A DNA stretch of 64,000 bases from Spirometra erinaceieuropaei (taxonomy: Eukaryota; Platyhelminthes; Cestoda; Diphyllobothriidea; Diphyllobothriidae), in assembly GCA_902702965.1 (NCBI GenBank), contig CACRXP010000048.1, positions 1,321,810-1,385,809 on the forward strand, written 5' to 3'. This document shows positions 12,101-21,989 of the stretch, one piece after another (the stretch's first letter is position 1; every line of letters begins with the position of its first letter). The position numbers were made by a program, and so were the translations under genes. The notes below the pieces were generated by a model. That model did not search any database. It worked only from the letters and a program-made list of their open reading frames with translations, and had not been told where the DNA came from.

Positions 12101-14383
12101 GACCTGATCTGCATCTCTCTTGTTGCTGTCGCTAACTGCCGTGACTTGGGAAGCTGCCAAGTAGCGTGAGGACGGAGAGGCAGGCTCCTTAGTGCGTCCT
12201 CTATGTCGCTTCCACTGGGTTCAGATCCCAGGCTTCCACCTTTATTGTCGTGTGGAAACCTAGTCTAATGTGTGAGACGCGTAGACGAGTTGTTAGGCCC
12301 TGTCAGCCACTGCACGCGCGATCCGGTCTTCTTAACTCCACCTTGGCACCGGGTGCAGGAGATTGAAGGGGGGGGGAGAAAGTGCGATAGATGCAACGCA
12401 AGTCTGCCATGACTGCACACCTATTCAAGCGCGGCCACCGCGGCTGCGTCCAGTCTGCTGTGGGGCACGCGACGGACTTACAGTAGGTGGACTAACTTTT
12501 GAAATGTCCGGCCGAAATTTCGAAATGCGTTCTCGTTTCGAAAAAATTAATCAAGCATGGTTGTAACAATAATCATCGTCCAGCATAATTCTATGATGAT
12601 CCAGTTACCTCAGGGTGCCTTCTTTCGAATGAACTGCTTGCGAGAATTATACTCTGCAGAAAATGGCCACTTAAGTAGCATGCAATTTTCTCATTGATTT
12701 TCGATGCCCTTGAAAATGCAATTATATTTCATGGAAAACATGCATAAATGTATTCAATCTTTCACTTATTCGGTAGAAAATCACATCCTCTTTCAATTTT
12801 ATACTCGAAGGAGGGACATAATTCCGTTTTAAAAAACTTTTCCAATTCCCAAATAATTTTGTACCCGACCTGCTGTTATTCTTGCATTCAGGGTTTCAAA
12901 ACTACAAGCCGTATATTTTCCGTGTATGGAAAACCATACATTTCAGTACGGTATTAAGAGGAGACCATATGGGGTTCATAAAATTAAGCAGTAGATTTAA
13001 GCAATATTGTTAGCTTTACCAGCCGCATTGGTAAATTCAGGTACATGACGTTTTATGAACGGTCATTTCACGGTATCAAAAAATCTCACGATTAGAAACT
13101 TTTTTGAAACCGAATTATACTCTTCCTTCGAGTATAAAATTGAAAGAAGACGTTATTTTTTACCGAACAAATAAAAGAATTAACATTATTGTGCATTTTT
13201 TCATCAAATATAATTGAATTTTCGAGGTCATTGGAAATCAGTGAGAAAATTGAATGCTACTTAAGTAGTCATTTTTTACCGAGTATAGTTCTTGCATGAA
13301 GTCGGAAATAATTTCTTTCGAAAGAAGACACCCTGAGGTAACTGGATCATTATAGAATCGCGCTGGACGGTGATTAATTTTACAACCCTACTTAATTAAT
13401 CTTTTCGAAACGAGAACGCATTTCGAAATTTCGGCCGACATTTAGTGAGTTAGTCCACCTACTGTAGTTTGTAACGACGGTCGAACTGTTGGTGCACTGA
13501 GGGGCATCAAACTGAACTGTGGGTATTTTTTTAATCCGACACGAACACCACGGAAAAATTTTCCAAGTGACTTGTTTTGGCAGCACGTAGAGGCACTGGC
13601 TAACCGGTCTGGATGTATGAAGATTATGTCCCATGCTTGTCAATTGGCTGTGCACTCTTGATTGGAAATTTACAGATATCCATCAACGCTTCCAGTGTTT
13701 CAGCGGGCCATGCATTCAGCAGCCGTTGTCTTTAACCAGCCTTCCCACGTCACAACATCATTTCACAGCACCGAAGTTTATGTAGTTGGTTTGCTTTTAC
13801 GGAAAAACTGGAAATAGCTATTTGGTGGGGCCTGGGTTTTACTCATTAATTCCCCCATAGGTTGCTTCTTTTCATTACGCCAAACAGGTTTACTGCACTT
13901 CCGGTCAAATAACTGTAGCTGGTCTGTTTGAAACCGCATTTATACACATGGTCAACTACGGGGAGATTGACGAAAAGTCGCCTCCTTGAAGTTTGGCATT
14001 CTTACCGGAATTTCATGGTCTGTTGTGATGTCTACGACGTTGAGTTCAACGAACTGGCGAGAGTTCTTCTGTTTCCTTTGCCTTTTTCTTAACTGACTCC
14101 TGTCTCACCCTCTCAGGAGAATGAGGCCGTTGTTCGTGAGCAGGCTGCCAACTTTTCGGAGGAGTTTCGTCTCCTGAAGATTTGGCAAGACCAACCGAAC
14201 CCCGAGCTGACCTCCGACTCTGCACAAGCCTCCGTCATTCCGCGAGCACCCTGGAAGACCCGAGGCGTCGGCGACGATATGTTGTGCTGCGTCCGCGCCA
14301 ACCCCGAAAAGGACTTGACTGTCGGTTTTTTCGTTGCCTGTTTCAAACGCAGAACCCACAAACCGAATGTTCCCATTGCATGA
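6169..14383 (+). CDS. NSUN5: NSUN5-type 28S rRNA (cytosine-5) methyltransferase, C-terminal three exons
   Basis: Three exons are visible: 6169-6341, 8549-8849 and 14117-14383 (stop TGA 14381-14383), giving 246 C-terminal residues. Exon 1 here reads ASCIPAM and then the AdoMet-binding motif DACAAPGNKT (residues 25-34 of the visible part). Exon 2 contains motif IV DPSC (99-102) and motif VI YSTCS (150-154), so both conserved cysteines are intact. The last exon has ENEAVV and GFFVACFKR, matching the C-terminus of NSUN5. Splice sites: acceptor TATAG|GCC, donor CG|GTAAGA, acceptor CCAG|TGTG, donor GAG|GTAGAG, acceptor CTCAG|GAG; the second intron restores EE|ENEA as in NSUN5. In other eukaryotes NSUN5/Rcm1 makes m5C in large-subunit rRNA in the nucleolus. 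The N-terminal half (RNA-binding part) is not seen, so the gene starts upstream. The intron of 5.27 kb holds SINEs, a MITE and an exon fragment of TRMT10. The 8549 acceptor is the least certain boundary; it was chosen because it keeps frame. Confidence 0.9.
7177..7330 (+). repeat. Dispersed repeat 'U', partial copy
   Basis: Starts in a G-rich run and contains GAGATGCTGCACAAGTCTGC. The same order of motifs (G-rich run, GTGC.GTAGATGC, CAAGTC, then CACACGGTAGACATCG-like) occurs near 12.36, 21.8 and 51.5 kb. Confidence 0.5.
7557..7680 (+). repeat. Direct repeat, left copy
   Basis: About 125 bp highly similar to 8271-8395, including AAGCCAAGGACTTCAGATTT and AGGACTATTGAAGAGGCC. The copies are about 715 bp apart and in the same orientation. 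Confidence 0.7.
8271..8395 (+). repeat. Direct repeat, right copy
   Basis: Partner of 7557-7680. The two copies could be LTR-like ends of a small non-autonomous element, or a local duplication. The intervening DNA has no recognisable retroviral-type genes. Confidence 0.7.
10440..10690 (+). repeat. tRNA-Arg-derived SINE (promoter strand plus)
   Basis: The head resembles a tRNA: GGCTCGTGGCCCAGTGGTTA (A box region), an anticodon-like segment TGGACTTCTAACT, then GGTCGCGAGTTCGAGCC (B box). The anticodon-arm TGGACTTCTAA is typical of tRNA-Arg(UCU). The body follows with GGGTATGACTGG, GACGACGGTTAATAAGCCAG and TTTGTCGGTAATACTATACT. It lies in an NSUN5 intron and forms a head-to-head pair with the next copy. 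Confidence 0.8.
10748..11085 (-). repeat. tRNA-Arg-derived SINE (promoter strand minus), longest copy
   Basis: Reverse-oriented copy containing AGAATGACATTACCGACAGA, the B box complement GGTTCAAACTCGCGACC and AGAAGTCTACGCCTCTAACC. Beyond the tRNA part it extends through GTTTTCGATGGGGAATATAC, CTCACTCGTTCCGTTGTGCC and CCCAACCAGCAGCCGCACAG. The tRNA head is therefore internal rather than at an end, which suggests a composite SINE or tandem dimer. Confidence 0.75.
11090..11360 (+). repeat. tRNA-Arg-derived SINE (promoter strand plus)
   Basis: Third copy in the cluster: GGCGTGGACTTCTAACTAAC, GGTCGCGAGTTCGAACCTCG, then the body and the GGCACAACGGAAC tail. The anticodon region is identical to that of the 10.44 kb copy. 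Confidence 0.75.
11500..11625 (+). pseudogene. Duplicated fragment of TRMT10 exon 2 plus flanking intron
   Basis: The segment GGATATCTACAAACTCGCGC, then ATCAGGTAGGAGTCATGTAC, matches TRMT10 exon 2 and the first bases of its intron (14858-14895) with few mismatches. It would read DIYKLAHQ but has an in-frame TAG just upstream and lacks the rest of the exon. Because the copy continues across the CAG|GTAGGA splice junction, it arose by DNA duplication, not by reverse transcription of mRNA. It lies inside the NSUN5 intron, about 3.3 kb upstream of its source. Confidence 0.7.
12350..12440 (+). repeat. Dispersed repeat 'U', partial copy
   Basis: G-run, then GAGAAAGTGCGATAGATGCA and CGCAAGTCTGCCATGACTGC, parallel to 7177-7330. 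Confidence 0.45.
12481..13464. mobile_element. Foldback MITE M1 with long terminal inverted repeats, TA target site
   Basis: The ends are CAGTAGGTGGACTAACT and its complement AGTTAGTCCACCTACTG, each flanked by TA (12479-12480 and 13465-13466). The arms are inverted repeats of roughly 400 bp sharing ACGCATTTCGAAATTTCGGC, ACCTCAGGGTGCCTTCTTTC (the right arm has the complement) and the CACTTAAGTAG box. It encodes nothing. CAGT ends with TA duplication point to the Tc1/mariner superfamily. Related copies: M2, M3, M4 and fragment M5. Confidence 0.85.
13467..14116. other. Remainder of the NSUN5 intron, nothing recognised
   Basis: Unique-looking sequence ending in the pyrimidine-rich acceptor tract CTCACCCTCTCAG before the last NSUN5 exon. 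No exon or repeat seen. Confidence 0.5.
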
Positions 14384-14395
14384 CCCAAGCTGTCT

Positions 14396-14401
14396 AATAA
14401 A
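14396..14401 (+). terminator. NSUN5 poly(A) signal
   Basis: AATAAA 13 bp after the NSUN5 stop codon. The very short 3' UTR fits a tightly packed gene pair. Confidence 0.7.
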
Positions 14402-14439
14402 TTCCCGTCACTACCAATTGAATGTTTGCACATTAATCA

Positions 14440-14462
14440 AGCCTGCTTAAATCGTGTTTCAG
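14440..14462 (+). promoter_or_regulatory. Candidate spliced-leader trans-splice acceptor for TRMT10
   Basis: AATCGTGTTTCAG followed by TAGAAC gives a T-rich tract ending in CAG, 46 bp before the TRMT10 ATG and about 60 bp after the NSUN5 AATAAA. No 5' exon or promoter space is available between the genes. Flatworms are known to resolve polycistrons by spliced-leader addition. An ordinary 5' UTR intron whose first exon lies further upstream is the alternative. Confidence 0.45.
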
Positions 14463-14507
14463 TAGAACTCATTTATAGCGAAGAATAATCTGTTCGACCA
14501 CCCTACT

Positions 14508-17500
14508 ATGGATTCGTCCACTGTAGCTACGGCTACGAACGGCGACACCGCAGATCCCGAGGATGTTGAAGAGCATGGATCCCACGAGAAAACTAACAAA
14601 AGGACAAAGTTGGAGAGGTACCTCGACAGAAAAGAGGTAGGCTACGAAGATTTGTCAGTTTTCTTTCTTGTGAGGATCGTAAAAGGTTGCGTAAGGCGCA
14701 GAAAATGCGCAAGCAGGAGCGGCGAAAACAGGCTTTGCAGTCCGGCCTCGAGGTCACTCCTCGATTGCCAAAACCGCAGATTGTCAGGATGTCTGAATCA
14801 AGCTGCAAAACGCGCGTCGTACTGGACTGTGCCTATGATCACATGATGTCTTTCAAGGATATCTGCAAGCTCGCCCATCAGGTAGGAGTTATGTACTCTT
14901 CGCGCCCTGTCGATTTATACGCATGTTGATACCTTTAACTGCATCAATCACTTGTTATGGCCAGTGGATCTTCAACAATCAGACGGTAACAAACGAGGAC
15001 CCTTATATCTAGACGGTTATTGCCGCCAAGTAGGCCGACCTCTGCCGCTGAAATCCGAGCGGTAAAGGGTCTCCAAAAGTCCGTAGGTAGAGAAAAAAAC
15101 GTCAGTTTAAGTCTGCAAAGGTTGTTCTGATAATGCTTCTGTATGCGGGACACAGAACTCATCCTGGAGCCTTTCTTCAGGGGAGGAGGTCGCGACCTTC
15201 TTTTACTGGCTAACATGTTAAATTACGCAGGTTGATTCACCGCGGACTCCCTGGGTAGTGTTAGCTTGCACATGACTTAACCTCCACCCTACTCTCCTTC
15301 CAACCTCCCACAACATACAGTAAGTGACTGATCTCATGAAATGTTGGCTGAAATTCTGCAATGCGTTTTCGATTAGGAAGGATAACTTGGGCGCGGTTGT
15401 AATACTTATTATCTTGCGGCATAATCTTATAACATTTCGGACTCGGCAGAATGTCAGCTTTCAATCAGCTTTCATTTCAATCTCCTGTAGAAGCCGTACT
15501 CGGTAAAAAATGACTACTTACGTAGCATGCATTTTTCCCATTGATTTTCGATAGTCTTTCAAATTCAAATTTGCCTTATAGAAACCATAAACAAAATATG
15601 CTTTCTTTCAGTCAATTAATAGAGAATCACATTTTTATATTTTATTCTCAAGAAAGGAGTATAATTAGGTTTTAAAAAAGTTTCTAATTATGAGATTTTT
15701 AAGACCGCGCGATGTCCATTCACATAGCATCGTACCTGGCCATTTACCACTGCTCCTCATGAAATATGCAACATAATCCACATCCATTGCAAAATTTTAT
15801 GGACTCTGTATCATATCTTTTTAATGGCATAAAAAAATATATGCTTTTCTTTACGTGGAACGCATGCACCTTGTAGACTGAAATCACTAAGCGCTAATGC
15901 GACGAATGATAAGGCTCCAAATTATGCGGCAATTAGAAAACTTTTTGGAAACTTAATAATACCCATTCGTTGAGTGTAAAATATAAATAAGATGTGATTC
16001 TCTATTAATTGACTGAAAGAAGGCATATTTTGTTTATGGCTTCTATAAGATATATTTGAATTTGCAATGCATGCTACTGTGTGGCGTCCATATATACAGC
16101 ATCGTACATGCTCCTCATGAGATGTGCAGCATAGCCCAAATCCATCGCGAACTTTTATGGACTCTATGGTATCTTCTTAAAGGCATAGAGGAATATGTGA
16201 TCTTCCTTACGCGGAAAGCATGCACCTTGTAGACTTAAATCGCTAAACGCTAATGCAATGGCAGATCGGGCTGAAAAGTATTCAGGAATTGGAAAACTTT
16301 TTTTAAAACCTAGATGTACACTTTCTTCGGGTATTAAGTATGAACACAATTCGATTTTCCACTAAATTAATAAAAGAAAGCATATTTTGTGCACGTTTTC
16401 TATAAAATACATTTGAATTTATAAGACCGTCGAAAATCAATGTGAAAAATGCGTGATACTTAACTAGTCATTTTTTACCGAGTGTAGTTTTGGCAGGAGG
16501 TCGAAAAGAAGTGCATTCAAGAGCCGACATCCTGGCGAGTCTGAAATACTATGGAATTATGTCTCATGATAATCAGTATTAAAACCCCTTCCTAATCGAA
16601 AACGCATTTCAGAATTTCAGCCAACATTTCATTAGATCGGTCACTCACTGTAATACCCGCATTTGTGCGTGTCAGCTATCTGTTCATAAAGGTGTACGAG
16701 GCTGACTTCAATGCCGATGTTGATCCACTGCGGCCTCCCTGGGTGGTGTTACCTTGCACACGACTCACTCACCCACTCTCCTTCCAGCCTCCCACAACAT
16801 ACAGTGAGTGACCGATCTCATGGAATGTTGACTGAAACTCTGAAGTGCGTTTTCGATTGGGAAGGATTACTTAGGTGGGGTTGTAACAATGATTATCTTG
16901 CGGCAAGCTCCTATAATATTTCCGACTTGGTAGGATGTCAGCTTTTGAATGCACTGCTTTTCAATCTCCTGTAGAAACCGTACTCGGTAAAAAATGACTT
17001 CTTAAGTAGCATGCATTTTCCCCAATTGATTTTCGATTGTCTTGCAAATTCAAATATATCTTATAGAAATCATAAACAAAAATATACTTTCTTTCAGTCA
17101 ATTAATAGAGAATCACGTCATCTTTATATTTTATACTCAAGAAAGGAGTATAATTAGGTTTTTAAAAAAGTTTCTAATTATGAGATTTTTAAGACCGCAC
17201 AATGTCCATTCACATAGCATCGTACCTGGACGTTTACCACTGCTCCTCATGAAATGTACAACATGTTCCGCATTCATTGCGAAATTTCATGGACTCTGTA
17301 TGATATCTTTTTAATGGCATAGAAAAGTATGTGATTTTGCGCGGAACGTATGCACCTTTTAGACTGAAATCACTAAACGCTAATGCAGCGAATGATCAGG
17401 CTCCAAATCATTCGGAGCAGTTTCTACAGGAGGTTGAAAAGCAGTATATTCAAAAGCTGACATTCTGCCGAGTCCGAAATGTTATAAGATTATGCCGCAA

Positions 17501-19348
17501 GATAATAAGTATTGCAACGCACCCAAGTAATCCTTCTTAATCGAAAACGCATTTCAAAATTTCAGCCAACATTCCATGCGATCGGTCACTCACTGTAGTA
17601 CCCGCATTTGTGCGTGTCAGCTATCTGCTCATAAAGGTGTACGAGGCTGACTTCAATATGGCGGATCACGCCTCGGCGACAGATGCCATCAAGCAGCAGC
17701 AGCCGTTGCGGCCTCGTCCTTATCTTCATCGCAAGGGAGGGTCTCATCAGAGCAACGATTTCCTGCCTTTAGTAATAAGTTTAGGACGCGTTATTGTGAG
17801 GAAGTGGGTGCTGGATCGACTAAACTGGTACTCGTTGGCGCGGTAGTGAATTTTCCAGACACGACGATCTGACCAGCTGGCGTAGTCCAAGTCTAACCAA
17901 CTGACTGACGTGACTTGCTACCTCTAAATGACGCATGCTAGACTTCTGTCATATCCCCTGGTTTGGTCCAACCGTGGCAGTCAAGGATGTAGGCTCAACT
18001 GTGATCGCACACAATAATTTCATTCAAGGAGCTATGAAAACAGGTTTATTCTGTACACAGGGAAGATTGCCGTGAGTTGGCTGTCTGCTTGCGTGTCAGA
18101 GCAAAGCCCCCATTCGGAAGGGCACCAATCGCGGTGTGGAGTGGTGTTCACGTTAGTCGGACATGTACGCACCGGCATGAAGAAGTGAACAGCTGAGTGT
18201 TGATCAGCTAATTGCTTGCTATATGGGCTGAATGTAGGGCGCATATTCGGGAGTGACGAAAAATCAAGGAGGATACGCCATTATAAAAAGTTGGGCGATT
18301 GCGCGGTTGCCTCACAACCAAACAGCGAGTTTTATATTGGAGACTCAGGAATCTCCCAGGTTATCCTTCTAACATCTAAACACTTATCTTCTTACCATCC
18401 CGATTCCCGCACAGATCTCAAACTGTTACTCCATTAATCGACATCTGCCCTCCCCTGTCCAACTCTACGTCACTGGACTCGGCTCCGCCTTTAGGGAGAG
18501 TTCAACGCCTTCGCCGATCACCGAGCAGTGCCAGCCGAATGTCCCTGAGGCTGCGTCTTCAAGGAGCACTTCGGAGCAGGCCGCCGGTTGCGTCACGACG
18601 CGTCCCCCGGCCTCGAAGAGTACCCTATCTCGACTGAACCTGGTCAGCGCAGAGAACTGGGACCTCTTCCTGAAAATGGTACTTTGACCGTGCCAGTCTT
18701 TTCGGCCGCCTTCAGATCTACCAAGTTGCTTCTATCCTGTTACTCGTTTTCGTTCTCCTTCCCCGTTCCTTGTAGGAAGATTTCACCGAGCTTTTCCCAG
18801 CAACTTCAATCGTCTACCTCTGCGCCGAAGCTGACGATGAGCTTCCGGACGAGTTTATTTCCCCTGGAGTGAACAGTGGCGGTGAGGAAGGACCAAAATT
18901 TACCTCCGACGATGTTTACGTTATTGGCGGTCTGGTGGATCATAATTCTCATGTAGGATTCTGCCACCGTCAGGTATTACTTTTATAAAATTTGCTACTT
19001 GTGCATAATTAGTAAACGTGTTTGGCGAGTTAAAATAATCGGCTTCCTGTTTAGGCCTCTGAGCGCGGCCATCGGACAGCTCGTTTACCTCTTGACCGTA
19101 CCGGAATCGTTCTCTCCGGGCGCAAGGTTCTCAGCCTTATGCATGTTTTCCAGGCACTTGCGGGCGTCCTGGGCGGCGGTTTAGACTGGACCACAAGCCT
19201 CAACGCTGCTCTACCTTCTCGCAAGTGCGCCACTTCCACAATGACGCCTGCGCCATTCTACGCTGCAACCCTCAAACACTCTTCCTCATACTCAAATATT
19301 TCTCATCCTGATAATTTCTGTTCGCCTTTGTCAAACGAGCCCACATGA
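14508..19348 (+). CDS. TRMT10A: TRMT10-type tRNA (guanine-9-N1) methyltransferase, five exons
   Basis: Exons: 14508-14636, 14675-14881, 18415-18678, 18776-18973 and 19055-19348, all joined in phase 0, encoding 363 residues (human TRMT10A has 339). Order: acidic N-terminus (1-25), a Lys/Arg-rich stretch DRKRLRKAQKMRKQERRK (44-61) as in the family's basic tRNA-binding arm, then the SPOUT domain beginning RVVLDCAYDHMMSFKDICKL. The exon 2/3 junction gives KLAHQ|ISNCYSINRHLPSPVQLY, aligning with the family's KQIQRCYAENRR...VQFYLT. Exon 4 holds the hallmark YVIGGLVDHN (248-257) with the catalytic-region Asp. Exon 5 has ASERGHRTARLPL and SGRKVLSLMHVFQ. The enzyme methylates N1 of G9 in tRNAs using AdoMet. 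Introns: 38 bp, 3533 bp, 97 bp and 81 bp. The 38-bp intron is tiny and the second is inflated by repeats. The Ser/Thr-rich tail of about 40 residues beyond the SPOUT fold is unusual. The paralogue letter (A versus B) is not certain. It is probably co-transcribed with NSUN5. Confidence 0.93.
15231..16718 (+). repeat. Tandem duplication unit 1 (contains MITE M2)
   Basis: Begins GTTGATTCACCGCGGACTCC and ends GAGGCTGACTTCAATGCCGA, after which the next unit begins with GTTGATCCACTGCGGCCTCC. Both flanks of the MITE are shared with unit 2, so the duplication happened after MITE insertion. Confidence 0.8.
15318..16650. mobile_element. Foldback MITE M2
   Basis: Ends CAGTAAGTGACTGATC and GATCGGTCACTCACTG with flanking TA at 15316-15317 and 16651-16652. 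Long arms contain ATGCGTTTTCGATTAGGAAG and its complement. The interior carries a repeated module (CTCCTCATGAAATATGCA near 15.76 kb and CTCCTCATGAGATGTGCA near 16.11 kb), making it longer (1333 bp) than M1, M3 and M4. Confidence 0.85.
16719..17656 (+). repeat. Tandem duplication unit 2 (contains MITE M3)
   Basis: Second copy of the unit, shorter because its MITE is internally deleted. The right flank ACCCGCATTTGTGCGTGTCA matches that of unit 1. Confidence 0.8.
16802..17595. mobile_element. Foldback MITE M3
   Basis: Ends CAGTGAGTGACCGATC and GATCGGTCACTCACTG, flanked by TA at 16800-16801 and 17596-17597. 794 bp; derived from the same insertion as M2 by the tandem duplication, then shortened. 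Confidence 0.85.
18040..18255 (-). mobile_element. Non-LTR retroelement scrap
   Basis: TATTCTGTACACAGGGAAGA followed by TTGCCGTGAGTTGGCTGTCT matches 56033-56075 (same motif order) within a longer retroelement piece. Here only about 200 bp remain. Confidence 0.45.
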
Positions 19349-19356
19349 AGCTGGCA

Positions 19357-19362
19357 AATAAA
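19357..19362 (+). terminator. TRMT10 poly(A) signal
   Basis: AATAAA 8 bp after the TGA stop at 19346-19348. Confidence 0.7.
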
Positions 19363-19599
19363 GTATTTTCCAAACATTTTGTCCTCCTTGAGTACCATTC
19401 AGAAACCCATCACTGTTTTCCAGGCACCCTGGATCAGCAGATAACTTTGAAATAACGGTCGTTTCAGTTTATGTAATCTTCATACTGGCTCCAGAGGGTC
19501 TATCGCTATTGGAAGTTTGACAGTATTCTAGAGATTGATCCATGAATTCGGAAAGCACGCCATTAAACAAGCTATTGTTGGACGGAAAACAATCTCATG

Positions 19600-19960
19600 T
19601 TGGAGTTACGGGATCCGCAGTAGGTGGACCAACATTCTCTGCTTGCTTTGCCTAAAGTTCTGCCAACTGAGGGACTTACTGGGGCGGTGGAAAATGGAGG
19701 GAGCGGCTCTACGTAGTCGTGAGTTCCTGGTGACTACGTAGTAGTCGAGTGTGTGTGTGTGTGTGTGTGTGAGTTATCCTACGGGAGAGGAGACTTCATC
19801 GTCTGTCCTTTGTTAGGGATTTTGGCAGCATCGATAACTTTCTCCGACTGCTTATGGATAGTCCTTGTCTTCTTTGCATTCCTCACTTACCTCGAGGTCA
19901 CACTCGTTTTGGATGGCAGAGGTGACTATGTAGCGGCCCAGCAGAGAGAGTAAGTGCTCT
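19600..19960 (+). repeat. Dispersed repeat 'W', copy 1, with (GT)n inside
   Basis: Shares with 20850-21110 the order TTGCTTTGCCTAAAGTTCTG, GGTGACTACGT, GGGAGAGGAGACTTCA, GGCAGCATCGATAACTTTCTC and CATTCCTCACTTAC. No coding potential recognised. Confidence 0.6.
19749..19770 (+). repeat. (GT)11 microsatellite
   Basis: Perfect dinucleotide run within repeat W; the sister copy at 20.95 kb lacks it. Confidence 0.9.
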
Positions 19961-19969
19961 GTGCGCTAC

Positions 19970-20845
19970 AATTATCAGGCCAAATCCCAGATTGGAAGGA
20001 AGAAGACAGAAGGCACCAGAATGAGGGGTTTATCGTGCACAGAACCCGGAGTTGTCCTCTCAGGCGGCAGTGGCCACTGGCGAAGCCAGGGCTGATGTTG
20101 ACTGCGTCCAGTCATGCCTGAGAGTCATCGAGATAATTGTGGCAGCCGCTTTTATAGGCTCGTGGGCCAAGCTCTAGTGGTGGCCAGTCAGCGTGTGCTA
20201 CATTTTCCGAGGGGTGGAGTGCCAGTGGTTTGTTTTGCTGGTTGCAGGGGGATGGCACGTTCAAGCGGCCGCATGGGCAGCTGCGACTGCGCGGACGCAG
20301 GTATGCCCGAGTCGTTGGTCGTGTGACTTCAGGTCAGCTCGTCTGGGACGGCTCGCTGCAGGTGGTGAATGACCTTGAGGCAGCGAGGTCTTGAACAATG
20401 ACGCCGGGCCAGTCATGATGGCTAGCCGCCACAACTACATGCATCAGCCAACAGTCTGAGGTTCTCAACACTGGCACTCCCTCTTAGATGGGATCCGACG
20501 CCCCCTTGTTTCCAAAAAGCTCGTGTGTGGCGCGCGCAGACGGGCCCTAGCATTTTCGGCCGAGTTCACCTCCGGCAGTCCTGACTGGATGAGGTAGGAG
20601 AGGGTGCGGCGATTGTCGTAAAGACGGGATAGCTCAAGTTCCCCTGACATAATTGCATTCTACCCGAGCAATGCATGCGTCTATGTAGTTATATGCCACA
20701 CATCTCGACGACCAACAAGGTACTATGCACTAATCATTGCGATATAGTTTGAAAAGAAGAGGGGGAGACATCTTATGCGGGTAGGTGCATCCTTCAGCGA
20801 TAAGACATCTGCGTTTCATCGAAACCCGATCGATAGGATGGGGAG
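19970..20845. other. No gene recognised
   Basis: GC-richer stretch with short overlapping frames on both strands. No family, RNA or repeat identified. Confidence 0.35.
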
Positions 20846-20849
20846 GGGA

Positions 20850-21110
20850 GTTCGCCATTCTATGCTTGCTTCGGCTAGGGTTCTGTGAACCGAATAACTT
20901 AATGGAGTAGTAAATGATGAAGGGTGCGGCTGGACGTAGCCGTCAGCTGTGGGTGACTACGTGATGCTCGAGTTGGCTGGTTGTGCCACGGGAGGCGAGG
21001 CTTCACAGACTGTTTTTTGTTTGGAATTTCGGTAGCATCGACAACACTCCCCGGATGTTTCTAAGTGGTCTTTTTGCACTCCTCACTTACTTCGGATGAC
21101 AGCAGTGAGC
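20850..21110 (+). repeat. Dispersed repeat 'W', copy 2
   Basis: Diverged copy of 19600-19960: GCTTGCTTCGGCTAGGGTTC, GGTGACTACGTGATG, GGGAGGCGAGGCTTCA, GGTAGCATCGACAACAC and CACTCCTCACTTAC. Confidence 0.55.
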
Positions 21111-21457
21111 TCATACGTCAGCCAACTGTTTGAGCTTCTAGACCGAATGGCAATCAGATTAGCCGCGGTGGCTGACAGGGCCCATAGCCTGGTCCGGACG
21201 ATTGGAGGGGTTATCCCGATCTCCTATCAGCGGGACTACCATGAAGACCACATTCAAAAAGGGCCACTGCTGTCAGGAGCTCAGTGCTGAAAAAGACCGA
21301 CTTATCCCACCAGTTAGCATCCTTCCACACCAATACACTTAGCTCCAAAGAGTTATATGAGGAATGCCGTGCTTTCCCGTGGGGATGAATTTCCAATGCT
21401 TGTCTCGCTCATGCCGGTGCCGGTCGATTATCGGAGCCTGTCAGTCGGTTGTTGTTA

Positions 21458-21477
21458 ATGATGATGATGATGATGAT
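21458..21477 (+). repeat. (ATG)n microsatellite
   Basis: Seven ATG units in a row. Confidence 0.85.
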
Positions 21478-21589
21478 TTTGGTGTGCTCCCCAAACGGGC
21501 AATGTGTTAGATGCACTGGACCAACACGGGGTCCATATTGGACTCTGGCAGGCGTTATCGGAGTTGCGCACCGTAACAACTGCTAACAC

Positions 21590-21960
21590 TTTTGGGGTGC
21601 GGTGGCGAACCCGGCTGCCGGAGTGCGTCGCGCACACTGGGATCCCTGCCACTCCCCCATTGTTGTTGTTAATCAAAAACCTGGTTATTTGCTGTGTGGA
21701 GTGGAAGGGCAAGATGCGGGCTTGACCGTGCCATCCACCTGCGCTTTCCTCCCCCCCCCCTCCAGTCTTCTTGGCTCTGCCTAGACACCGGGTCAAGGTG
21801 GAGGAGTAGGAGGGAGTGCGGTAGATGCTGTGCAAGTCCACTATCGCTATAAACTAATGTTTTGCACAAGTCACCGTCCCTGCTCCCACCCTGCTGTCCA
21901 GCACACGGTAGACATCGCCGAAATCGGCGGTCGGTGTGGGCAGGCAGCGAGAGGTGTGAT
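21590..21960 (+). repeat. Dispersed repeat 'U', long copy
   Basis: Contains GCGTCGCGCACACTGGGATC, TTATTTGCTGTGTGGAGTGG, CCATCCACCTGCGC with a C-run, then GAGTGCGGTAGATGCTGTGC and ACTATCGCTATAAACTAATG. The same series occurs at 51.28-51.69 kb. The large minus-strand open frame of 222 codons crossing this repeat is not a real gene. Confidence 0.7.
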
Positions 21961-21989
21961 GATGGGGTCTGCGCTGCGGTTTTTATTAA

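Larger units (their letters stand above)
14882..18414 (+). other. TRMT10 intron 2 (3.5 kb), repeat-filled
   Basis: Bounded by donor CAG|GTAGGA and acceptor GCACAG|ATC. It holds the tandem MITE units at 15231-17656 and a retroelement scrap near 18.05-18.25 kb. The open frame at 17610-17846 lies on the edge of the second unit and is not a recognised protein. Confidence 0.7.

Noticed and set aside
14687..14929. TRMT10 exon 2 read straight through to a TGA at 14927
   Set aside because: The read-through gives VGVMYSSRPVDLYAC, superficially like the family, but splicing at CAG|GTAGGA to 18415 gives a clearly better match (ISNCYSINRH...PVQLY).
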